DNA of 64,000 bases, taken from Membranipora membranacea. Its lineage: Eukaryota > Bryozoa > Gymnolaemata > Cheilostomatida > Membraniporidae. The notes beneath the pieces were generated by a model. That model was not told the DNA's origin, did no database searches, and was given only the letters and a program-made list of their open reading frames with translations. Both the position numbers and the translations under genes were made by a program. Within the stretch, counting starts at the first letter, position 1. Every line of letters begins with the position of its first letter. The stretch is taken from the NCBI GenBank assembly GCA_914767715.1, contig OU612073.1, forward strand, positions 6,882,001-6,946,000. The letters run 5' to 3'. Of the stretch, positions 13,186 through 25,100 are shown one piece after another.

Positions 13186-16100
13186 GTAGGCAGGTAGTGA
13201 TTACAGTTTGTCCATCTTTTGTGCTGTTTTGTTTGTCTGGAAATTGTCGGCTAGTGTTGTGAGGAGCCAGCCCGTCTCTACTAGACTTTGAAATGACTCT
13301 GTGACAACATTTTACGGATTAACATAGATTAATTGGAGATTAGTTGGTTTGCCAAAGGGTTTATGTTATAATAAAACAGCACAGTGTTAATTATTGGAAA
13401 AAAATGTTACTCCATCAGCTTATGTGGCGTTCATTAAATTGGTTACACCCAACGAATAGAGTAGGGTTGAGAAGTAATAGGGTTGAATTTAAGAGGTAAT
13501 CAACAGAAATAACTTGGCTAGAAGACAACCACCAACAAGCGAAGCGGCAAACGAATAGAGCATCAGTGGTACTTTGTTCATGTGGAGGTAAGACGACATT
13601 GTAGTAGGCCAACTAACTCCAGTGGTATCTGAACCGATGGAACAATCAGCATTCAAATCTAAGCTTCTTTGGGCAGGCACAATGGTAAGATGAAAGATGG
13701 CTGTGTAGATTCCGAGAGTCTTTCATGTTCTGTCTTTCTCAATATGGTCCTTCTTCTCATTTACCAATGCTATCTGTGTTCGCAAATTGGTTTAGTAAAT
13801 CATCCAAGATTTGAAGTGAAAGATGCTCATCTTGAAGGTGTGCAGTGCTGGGGGTATCATCAATTCAATCTTGCGCAGGTTGGCGTGCAAGCCAATCCAA
13901 TTACCTGCCTTCAAATGGTGAAGTAATTAGTCAGTAATTAACTTCCAAATCACTATTATGAAGTTGAAAGTTTATTTTAGCAGTAATTGTTGTTGATAAC
14001 TCCTTTATTTTCTTAAGCTTACTTTGTTTTCTTTTCAAATGGGGCAATGATTTGAGCTTCCTAATTGCTAGTGCCAGTTTCTTGGATATTCCCTGCAGCT
14101 TGAGATGTTAGTTTATGAGAAAAGGTGAGAGAGTGGAGTTTGCAATGTTGGTCAAGTTCTTTGTGGGGATGTTTGCTTGTGATGTAGAGGGATTTTAGTG
14201 CCTAACAGGCAAGGTGTTTTCTACCCTCTAGGCATTATTGTGAACATGTTAGCAAATTTTCATCGATGCAATCGCAGATCAGCTGGTCAAATTGATAGCT
14301 TTGGTTAAGATAAGCCGATACTTCTTATTGTGCAGAGGTTATAATCGCATTCTTGATATCATTGTTAGAGTGCAAAGCAGTGATAATAATAATTGTCTAA
14401 TTTTTACATTCCGTGAAAGCAGACTGGTGAGTACGGCTGGGCTGTGGTTCTTTCTCTCTGACACGTATCATCTCTCAGCAATGTTTGACATGTTTCAAAA
14501 TTGGCTACGGCGTCTATATTTGCAGTGGCAGGATGGTGTAACACTTGCTTGAATCTGCCACTTTCATAACTATTCTTGATAGTGGTGATTCATGTGACTT
14601 TGTCCGGCTGTGGATATAGAACATTTCTTATTGTCATGGGTAATCAGAGACTCAGTCTAGTGAAAACTGTGCATCTGCTCAATAGTTCATCGCTGTGACC
14701 TTCGGTTTTACCTGTTGCTGACAGATTTCAGGCTATTTTATATTGAAAGCTATCATGTTTGTTTATGTTATAGAGGTTGGAATTCTATCTTAAAATTCTT
14801 AGAATCGTTCTTTGCAAAGGGGAGTATGCGTAAACATCTTATTACTTATTATGTTTTTGCTATTATAAATGTGTGTTTATGGATGTAGGTAACAGCAGGC
14901 TTGTGTGGACGTTGCTCTTTTATTTCCAGGTGGTCGACTTTTGATGATATTATATTAGAAAAGAAGACTCTTTGTTTATAATTTGCCTTTCCTGTGTTGA
15001 CCTGATATCTTGACCGTTTAACTACCTGCCATTAGCCAGTTTCTCATGTAGTTTTAACACCTTGCATTGAGACTAGGATTCCAAGGAAGGTTATAGGTAT
15101 TTGAAATATGAACTCTAATGTAGTGTGTTTATGCTCTAGTTAGGCTTTACTTAGTCACAATCATAAACTTAATATTGAATTGTTCAGTCTATGGTCACAG
15201 CTCTATCTTTTTCTGAACTCAGAATAGTTGTGCTGTCATGATTATTGCTCAGAAAATAGAAATACTAGTCATTGGTAATAGTGGTCAACTTTTGAGCTTC
15301 TTGGTTGATTTTCATACAAAGGGTGTGTGTGTGCTCATCACGATTCAAAGCCATTCTCATACCACTCAAATGATTAGATACATTGTTTGTTGCGTACTTG
15401 CGTGACCTCATAAGTAAATAAACAAGCCATGAGTGTGTATAGATTTCAATGCACTTTAGATCCTTCAATTATATTCTCAGCTTTTGAGTCATGAATAATA
15501 AGTATGTGATGCTACTAAAGATTCAAAGTTTATTTATCTGCCGGACTTTAGTTCAATCATTTAACTGTCAACCCACCCAGTTTGACGTCTAATTGTCTTG
15601 TTTTTGACTTTCAGCTGATGTTATTATCGAGAAATCAGTAAGGAGACCTCCAGAAAAAGTCATCAGGATGCCGACATCTCCTATTTCCTCAGACGGCCTT
15701 TCAGTGCCTGCAGGAGCAAACAAGAAGAGAAACAGAACTAGTCTACTGTCTATCATATCTACTGACAAGAAGCCTAGCACAAGTAGTAGTGAGGGGCTTG
15801 TATCACCGACAAGATCTACACCGCCTATCTCACCGGCAACATCACCCCCACCCCTCTCACCAACACCATCTACTGATGGAAAAACTGAGGGTAAAACTGA
15901 GGTAACTGACAATAGTTCTAACAGAAAATCTGCTGTACCTCCACCTGTGTCTGTTAAACCTAAGGCTAAGCCACCAGCCACTGCTCAAAAACCTAGTCGA
16001 CCCGAAAGCACAGTACCGGTTGCATCAGTCGTAATTGAGTCTCCTCCTAGTCCTACCGCTGTGACTGACAACGAAAACAACAACGTGTCACCCATATCTA

Positions 16101-19100
16101 GTCCTGATGAGAAGATTCAGATTGAGGAAACTGCAAAACTAGAGTTATCTCCTGCTGAGATTGACGTAGCCGTACCTGAACCCTTATCTGTTGAATCTAA
16201 CCCTACAATTATCAAAACTGATAATAACAGCGCGGGGACAATAGAAGCAGACACTTTGACTCAACAACCATCAAGTCACTTGAACACAACCTCAGTAGTA
16301 ACTGAAGTTGAAGCCAAGGTGGTTGCTGAGGAGCGCAGTGCGGACTTGAACGCAACTATTGAATCACTTCCTCCTCCCCCGCCAGAATTAACTGGTACTG
16401 AAGAATTATCTGTGTCTTCTGGTGGGAAAACTAGCATGGAAAACTTGGATACCAGTGCTGATATGGATGAGAGTATGGATTTCCCACCTCCTCCGCCACC
16501 TGAGGACGACTTTCCAGCTCCACCACCTGATCTATCTGCAGAAGTGGAAGTTCTACCTCCACCAGCCATCGAAGAGGAAGACACATCCATTTCTAATCAG
16601 CAAGCTCCGCCTCCAATAACATCCGATTCCACTCTAGCCATGCAGGAAGCTGTTGATAAAATCGAGAGCAAGTATGATGTGTCTCCAGTTACGCAGATTA
16701 TGAGTAACGCTAAATACCAGAGCGATGAAACCCAAAACCCTGATACCTGCGAAACTGTTGACAATAGCGCACATTCTGATTCGAGTGTCGCTTTATCACC
16801 AGCTGATAAAATAGCTCAATCACCAGTGGGCTTATTAAGTGGTGACTCTAATAGTCCTGTTATCAGTGCTACTGCTGATGTCCACAAAACAGACAATGAA
16901 TCAACTTCTAAGGCGGTGGATGAGGTCGATAGGGCTGTAATCGCTTCCCCAAGTGAACCACTGAGTCTTCAGCTAAACAGCGAGTTGGCAGCTTCAATCG
17001 GTGCCAAGTCGCCTAGTATTAGCTCGCCAATAAGTGAAGTAAGTCAGGATAATAGTGCGATGTCTCACGCTGATGGAGAGCCGCCTGTTGCTGCCGAGAA
17101 TGTTGAGGCATCCGAGGATAATGCGCCAACCACTGAAGAAAACACAGAAAGTAAAGGTAAGTTGTGTTTTTACAACACTTTCATGGGAATGGCGCGTTGA
17201 AGTTGATCAGTTGAGGGGAACATGGTTGTCTGAATTAGAAATATAACAGCCCATCAACTAAAATCTTGTGTGCTTCAATGACCTTCAGAAATTGCCGCTT
17301 CTCTTAAACTTGCCTTTCTGTGTTGTGGTGTGGAAAATGTCTGCACTCAGGTTCACCGTCTAGCCCCAACATCAATTTCTCATTCATCACATTCACTTAT
17401 TCCACTCTGCATACCAATAAACAATGAGCTCAGGTGTCTATACCAGCAGATTAAAATGCAACAAACACTATGGTAATCTTTCAAACAATATTCAGTACAT
17501 GGTGACAGAACACTGTGCCGGAATAAATGAATAAAATATGAGACTGCTTTCACTAGTGCACATTTTTGGAGGGAAGAAGGGACCAAAGTCATTACCTGGT
17601 CATCACATTTGAGTCACACTGTTGCTTTGTGGAGATGAAGGCTATGTCAGGCTGAAGTGTTTGGGGTAAGGTAAGACGTTTCAGGAAGAATGAGCGTTTT
17701 GCTGAGGCACCGGACGGGGAAGCTTCCCCCCCATAATTTTGAATTACAGTTAGTGCATAAAGTCTGTATTGGCGCAATCACTATTTTAAGATTAAGGGAC
17801 TGTGGTTCTAGCCTGTTTGACAAGCTTTGTCGTGGGGCTAACTATGGTTCATGATATGATTTCTTGTCACAAAGTCTAAGAGTGAAAGGGAGCTGTCAAA
17901 AGTCCCGTTATCAGGATGTTTGTCGAGTGTTCACCTTCCTTGTCGAAAGCGAACTCTTTTTATCTATGCTGATGGTGCAAGAGGATTATGTTAGCCTATC
18001 TCATTATCTACCTATCCATTAAGAATGCATGCAGGAAAACTCTTTTTGTCGTTGCTGCATTAGACAGATCTATTGACCTTTTTGTTCAAGATAGATTAGA
18101 GAAAGCTATCATTGGTAGTCACAAGGTACACTCTAGGCAAATCATTTTTCACTTCATCAGATTGTACTGTTACCAAATTAGCTTCCGCCATGGTACCCTA
18201 TACAAAACCTGACGGTAGCACCAATCCACTTATCATCCTCGTTAACTTTTGGCAAAACTGAGGCAACACCCAAGGAGCAGTAGGGCATCATTGTCCGGGT
18301 GGACGCTAGTGGCATTCTGATCAGTACCATGTGGTTGACAATGGAATGCCACTACCAGCAACCCTGGCAACATTGGTTTCATCACTTAAACTAGGACAAC
18401 AACAAGAGCTGATTTAGGTTGTTTACCTGATACTTTAGGCCCACATATCACTGAATCTGGCCCTCACTGAATCAAGGCAAGCCAGTATTTTACAAAGGTA
18501 CTGATTATTACCCTCACATCCATCACAACCGCTGCATAACTTTGCGTGACAACATATGCTTTGTTACATATTCATACCGATGAAGCAAAATGACATTATA
18601 TTTGACATTTCGTTGGCATCTTGTTGAACTTGCTGCGTGTTATGCATATCAAAGCACACATAACATGAGGTGAACATACTGACTGATTTGTTTTTGTGTT
18701 TGCACACTGTAATACTAGACAGGCCTTGTCACTAGTAAGTCAGTCAAATTGTAAACACTTATAGAGCTTAAATTGAGGGCACCTTAAAAGTCAGACTTGC
18801 TCAGTGTTTTTACATGGGATCATCACACTAATCAATAATGGATGGTCATTCTAGCTCTCGCTCTCTCTCCTTGGAAGCTGCCAAAAACGAGCTAAGCAGC
18901 AGCAGCATGGGCGAGAACTTGACCACATCAATGAATGGCAATGACGCAGTTCTTGCTGTATCATGCTTACCAGCCTGCGGACAGCAAACTACTGTCCAAT
19001 TTCGGGAGGTTTTTGATGTTTTGGGAGAAGATTTTGAAGTTTTTCTAGAAAACTGTCTGATTCATGTTGATGTCTAACTAACAGCTGATGGTAGATTAGT

Positions 19101-22100
19101 TATCCATGTTTGTGATTAATGTGGGTATTTGAACTATTTGCAAACTGATAAAATTACTCTCCTCAAATTGCTTATCCAGAGCCCTGGTGTGTCAACACTC
19201 CTGATTTCACAAAGAAATTTGCAAAACAAAATCATATCAGTGAGAGGGCACATTTCGTTGGTTCATATTTCAACAAACTTGAAATCATGACGTTTGCTGT
19301 TAGAGTGATAATTTAGCCATGACTAATCTCATTCAGGCCGGATTTACTATAAAAACATTACTGCATAGTACTGGGTTCATTGGGTTGGATTATTCATGTT
19401 AGGGTGACTAATTTTCCCCGATGTCATTATTAGCTTCATGCAACACACCAGATAGGGGTAACTACCATGTCTCCCCTTTCTTGATTAGGATTGTAGGGCT
19501 AAATACTCGAGGTGTATCTGCATGACAAAACCTTGGTGATGCGTGTGAACATTTTCGATTGCAATCTACCTTATCTACCATTCTAACTGAATCTAGCAAC
19601 CTCTTCAAACCTTCTATTCTATCTAAACTTTAGTGTCCGTTGCAGTTCGGATTAAGTCTCCTTTGTTCTTGATGGTGATGTGGCAATAAAAGGTAATTGT
19701 TAATTTGGTTTATAGAAATTTTACACTTTTTTATGGTTACTGGATGATCGATATAATATGTGTTGCTGACCTTTTTCTAGGTTCATCAGTACTGAGGAGG
19801 TTGTCGTTTCTATCATCACAGGTCCTATTTGGCAGATTGGAAGTCAAATCATGATCACTTGATCCAAACATAGCTGAAGATTGAAGTTGAAGTTGTGTTT
19901 TCAATGGAGTAGTTTTGTTCTATGCTCAACTCTTCTATCATGTTGTTCAAGGCTGTTTTGACTTTTTGCTCTCATCCACTTTCCATGATTCTAGAAAGTG
20001 TGATCTTCTTCAACTTCCAAATTTGGGCAAAAGTAATCCAACATAGTACTACATTCGCAATGTTCTGAACTGAGTCATGGTTGGTATTATTGGCTGTCAA
20101 CCCCCAAAATACCACTCAGACGAGAGGTATGGTTTTTGCAAGTGTCAGTAGCCAAAGCAGCCATGAGAAATTGGTTTCCTCGTACCATTATTGGTGAAAT
20201 CTGGCATCTCGGCTCTGATAAAACCTGCCAACGATGACTGGTCAACTCTCTACAATTCATTAAAATCTGACAATAAGAATCTGTGATAATCAAGATTTAT
20301 TTGCTTTTTTGACAGACTTGTAGTTTTGACCTATAGTTGACATGACCGTCTGTATGTGTATTATACATGTTTAGGTATTGAGTGTGCTGCGATCAATCAC
20401 AATTGCTTAAACATTTTTCGAATCTGTAAAATTTTGATTACGCATTCTTCCATGATGACTTATGACTAGCAGTGAAAGTATGCAATTTAGTTTTAGTCAT
20501 TCAAATAGCTGTGCCAGAGATGAGACAATAAAAGCAAAGTATTTCAGCAGACCACCAATCAGTTGATAACAAAGCTGACATCGGTTTGGTGCAGCAAAGT
20601 CTTGCAGTCTGGTCGTTCTGCTGCGGTTTTACAACGTAACGTCTGCCACCCATCACAATTCTTGAACTTTTGCAAGGAGTAAAGGTCACTAGATCAAAGA
20701 CTGCGGTATTTTTGATATTGTCACTGATCAACTATTTTATTTTTATCTTGACTGTTGCTGTACACGCCTGCTGTATTATCATGGCTTTAGGTATGAGTGT
20801 GAATGGAGAGCTGACTAAAGCAAATGTCCTGACTGTCGCTAAAGTGCAAGAATCCGAACTACAGCACTCATCAAGCGGGACCCCCACCCACTCCCCGCCT
20901 TTCAACACGAGCAGCGAGTCTGGAGATTCTGGGTGCTATAGTCTAGTCGGTAAGTACAGTTACATTACCTCTTTCCACTCAAACACCATCGATCATCAAA
21001 TCCAATTTTCCACCGAATTAGAGTTAGATCGGTGGTACAGCACATAGGTATGATACAATATGTCTTGCCGCCTGTCACCCATTGCCTGTATCATAGATAG
21101 ATCAAGGTTTTATCCAGTTTTTATTCTATTTTCCAGCTCAGCAGTTGTGTTGTAAGCACCCTTTATTATGGCTATGTCTCTTGGTTAACTGTCTTGACAA
21201 AAACCTCTTGATCCGCTCACTTGTAGTCTATGTGGTTTAACTTTGGTTAGGACCCCTGTTAGTGGCACCCTACCTTCAACCACAGGCCACCACTAGCAGA
21301 AATTCTAGCCTAAGTTTGAACACTTAAACTAGCAGCTATCTTGCTAATGGAGTCAGAAACATTAAATTAAAACATCAAAATTGCACTTTTCATTGTGGGA
21401 TAATAAGGGAAGAAATGAAATTCAGCTGCAGCCAAATTACTTTAATTTGTCTTGTCCCGTTGATTTGTTGTGGCTATGGGTGTCTTATATGTTATGTTGT
21501 CAGTGGTAAGGGATCATTATTCCAGAGTACTTATGAAGAGAAACCGTACAGGAAAAGGCATATTAGGACTATTAGGAGCTTGATTGCGTCAAGACTCCCA
21601 ACACCATGGTGACTAATCGGCCAATTTCCATGATTCAGCTCAGCTGTGTTCCCTCCTCCCAAACTGCTCATCATTTCCTTATTACAGGTGAAACAGTTCA
21701 AGTCAAGCTCAGACCGACAACTAACGATAATCGTAAAGCAGATCAAGCAGCTGTCCCGATGCACGACCGTACGAGCGGCGGGGACCTGAAGAGGGTGACT
21801 TTCAGAGATACCAGCAACCAGCAACAGATCACCCCTGCTGTGGTGCAAAGATCAGCCAGAGAAGAGGAGAGGATTAAGAGAACTGGACTGTCAGATCAAG
21901 ATGTCAGTCAGACAGAACTGTTCTACAAGGCTCACAAGACAGAGGTATGTTTGTGTGTGATTCTTTAGAGGCTTTACAAAGGATTGGTTCGTTCCTGTGG
22001 GAACTGTGGTCATGGTCGATATGAAAGTAGGCGTGATAATTGTACATTGATCACACCATCCTGACTGATCGTTTTCCTTTTCCCTTCACGAAGGATTGTT

Positions 22101-25100
22101 CACGCTGTGATCATGGACATCATTAGCCTGTCTTGACTAAGCTTTCAAGACAGGCTTGGTCATCATGAACTGACCGTAGGTAGGTGTTATAATTGTAGGC
22201 CCTACATTGATCACACCACAGTCTGCTTGTCGGACGTTGACAGAGTTGTACCTAGCCCTGCGGGGTTTCAGAATTCCTCTCCTGCCCTTTGCTCAAACAA
22301 AATAATAGGGTTGATCAGGTATTTCACTACGAGTAACTTGAACTTTGAGCCTTGGGAGCCTCAAGGACAGTGATGTCAAGGATATGCCTGTCCCCTGTCA
22401 CTGATGTCACTGCATTCACTGGTGTATAGTTATGAAACTGAGACCAAGACCATTTTTTGATGAGGTCAATCCAATTTGGAAAAGTATCATATAACAATTA
22501 TCCCCACCCCCTAACAGTAATCATAAACCCATAATCCTCTATTGATGCGCTCAATTGGGTTCTTTTGCTTGGTGTAAATCTATAACTCTGGGAAATTCCA
22601 GGTGGACATGTTTTGCTTTAGCAGGAGGCTGCACAAGCTTTGATACCTTTTTGACTGCATGACTGACTTGTGAGTGGGATAAATCAAATTAGGAAACAAA
22701 CACTAATTGTGAGGTTACACCAATCTTAAATTTGTTGCAACTTGGTCAGATTGTGGTGTGGAATAAAAGGCAAATTAAGAAATCAGACAAATCGTTACCA
22801 GATTAACCTGTTGTTGTTGCATAACTAACTTTGACGACTTAGCACAGTTGAGCTTGGGAAAGACTCATTCCCTGTGAGTGCAGGATGTTAACCCAAGATG
22901 ATGAAATATGTTGCCAAAACCTGAAAACCTACTTGGCTGGGGTTTCTAGTGGGTAATTTATGATCAAGGATTCCCATGAGTTGTTATTATGCATTGTGAG
23001 TCAGCCTTTAATGAGTTATCAGGGCCTTTTAGGTTCAATTGTTCCATGTCACTGAAATCCTATTTTCAAAACTAACAATGTGTTGCCAGTGATGGTGAAT
23101 CACTCTGATAACCAGATACTTGCTAGGTACAGCGTTGATCACGTTGGTATTTTTGGCATAATGTTCAAAGTCTATGTTGATAGATGTGAGGGGCACTTCC
23201 TTGATATCATTTCATGTACCTCTTGAACAACACTGGCGCATTCTCCTATTATATCCTCCCCTATTTGTTTCTATATCAATTTGTATCTACATTGTATGTT
23301 CCCCTATAATTGTATCAATAAACATATCAATACTTGATGATTATATCCCTCGTTTGAGTTGATTCTGAATTTGATTTGTAGGTGATGGTTTGCCCATGTT
23401 TGGCTACTCTGTACTTTGCCGAGGGAGCTTCTGGAGACAGTATTAATATGGATGAATGGAAACCGGAGCACATAGGAATCCCAGTCATTATATACGACAC
23501 TGGCGACGGAAAACGTAACAGAGGTCTAACATTAGTCTTTGCTGAAAAGGTTTGTTTCTTACACGTAACACCTAGACTAAGTTTGGCACATTTGCCTGCA
23601 TTCTGAGTTATATCCCTCTACTGGTCACGCTCAGTGGAATTGGAGCAACTGGAATGCAGGCATATTGATCAAACTTGTTCTAAGTTACACCCAACAGCAG
23701 GTTACAGAATACATTGGATTTCTTTGTGAAGTAGTGGCATCTTATTATTATTGAACTTTCGACCTACCTCCCTTGTGACTATGTATTCTTCGATCTGCTT
23801 TTAAAGGATCGTTGCAACCTATGTGCTTTGCTAATGTGAAATAACCCACTGGGAAAAGCTTTCAATGCCGCTATTTGGTGTGGAAAAGTTGAAGAAGTTG
23901 AAGCGCAAGTGAATGAATGGCCCACATGTCATAACACAGAGGTAGGGTGGTTGTAACAAAAGTAGAAAGAAGACAGAAATAAACAAATCGTGTGCTCTTA
24001 GGGTGGGTAACTTTCCGCGGGAAACAGTCGTGAAGAAACCAAATTCACAGGTGACCAAAATCGATGTTCGGAGGTCAATATTATCGAAAATCAGCTGATG
24101 TTTTGCAAAGTTCGGCTGGCTGGTTAGGTGGGAGAAATCACAGGAGATTGTTGCCAATCTGTGGCAATATAGGTAAACCTAGGGTGGGAAATATGCGGTG
24201 TTAATTAAAAATCGTCTTCCTCCTAGATTTTCTCTTTTTTACCATTTCGAAAACAGTCATATTTGCAATTTGATTGCCTGAACTTAACCTTCCTTCAGAA
24301 GGGTGTCACATTTGATATTCAATTACAAAAAAGATCCCATAATCGGTATGATTGAAGTATTGCAATATTTTAGATAACATACCTTAGGCCATAATCTATG
24401 TTCACTAATTAAAGGCTGTTAGCTTTTTTTTGCAGTGAACAAAACACCATGATTGATTATACATTATCAATAAGTTAAGCACCCACTAATAGCATTAGGC
24501 TGGTCAGAGTATTTTCAGTCTCCTAATAGGCATTTTCTATCACTTTACCAATAGTTCAATAGTTCTCCTCGCCCTCATTGAAGTATATTTGGAGATGTAA
24601 ACATTGAAGACTGTTATGTCTACACTCATAAATGTGCTCGAGACGAGTAGGTAACATGAATGGGAAAAATAGGAGAAACGGAAGGAGTTTAGTTGGGTTT
24701 CTCATTATTTCACAAGTTGAGACTTTGAACTTATTTATCAAGCTGCAATCATACTCTTTCTAGAGCTCACATATTAGTACTTGTTGTTTGTTGTCAGCAA
24801 ATGCTCAAGCTAAACTAATGCTAAAGCTTTGATAGTCATTTGCAATTCCTCCTGATACGCAAGGCCCGAGCAGAGACCTTCAAATCACTACGTTCGCATA
24901 AGTCTCTTGAGCTTGATTGGGCTGAGTTGTCACCTCTTGGTGCGACCTAGAAAATTGGGCCAGTTCCATTATCAGTGGTGAAGCTGCAACTTCAAAACAA
25001 TCTGCTGCTGGCTGGACTTGACAGACCTCAAAAGCCCTATGGGAAGGAGTGAATACTAAACTTCTAAACCCACAAGGCTTGGAACCCTCAATAGGCCCTG

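Noticed and set aside
15589-16590. Long open frames antisense to exon 2 of the WH1-CRIB gene (Gly/Ser/Leu-rich).
   Set aside because: They are explained by Pro/Ser/Thr codon bias on the + strand; no splice or start support.
18838-19077. Ser-rich frame starting MDGHSSSRSLSLEAAKNEL as an alternative first exon.
   Set aside because: Composition is plausible, but every visible donor is phase 0 while the next exon requires phase 1.
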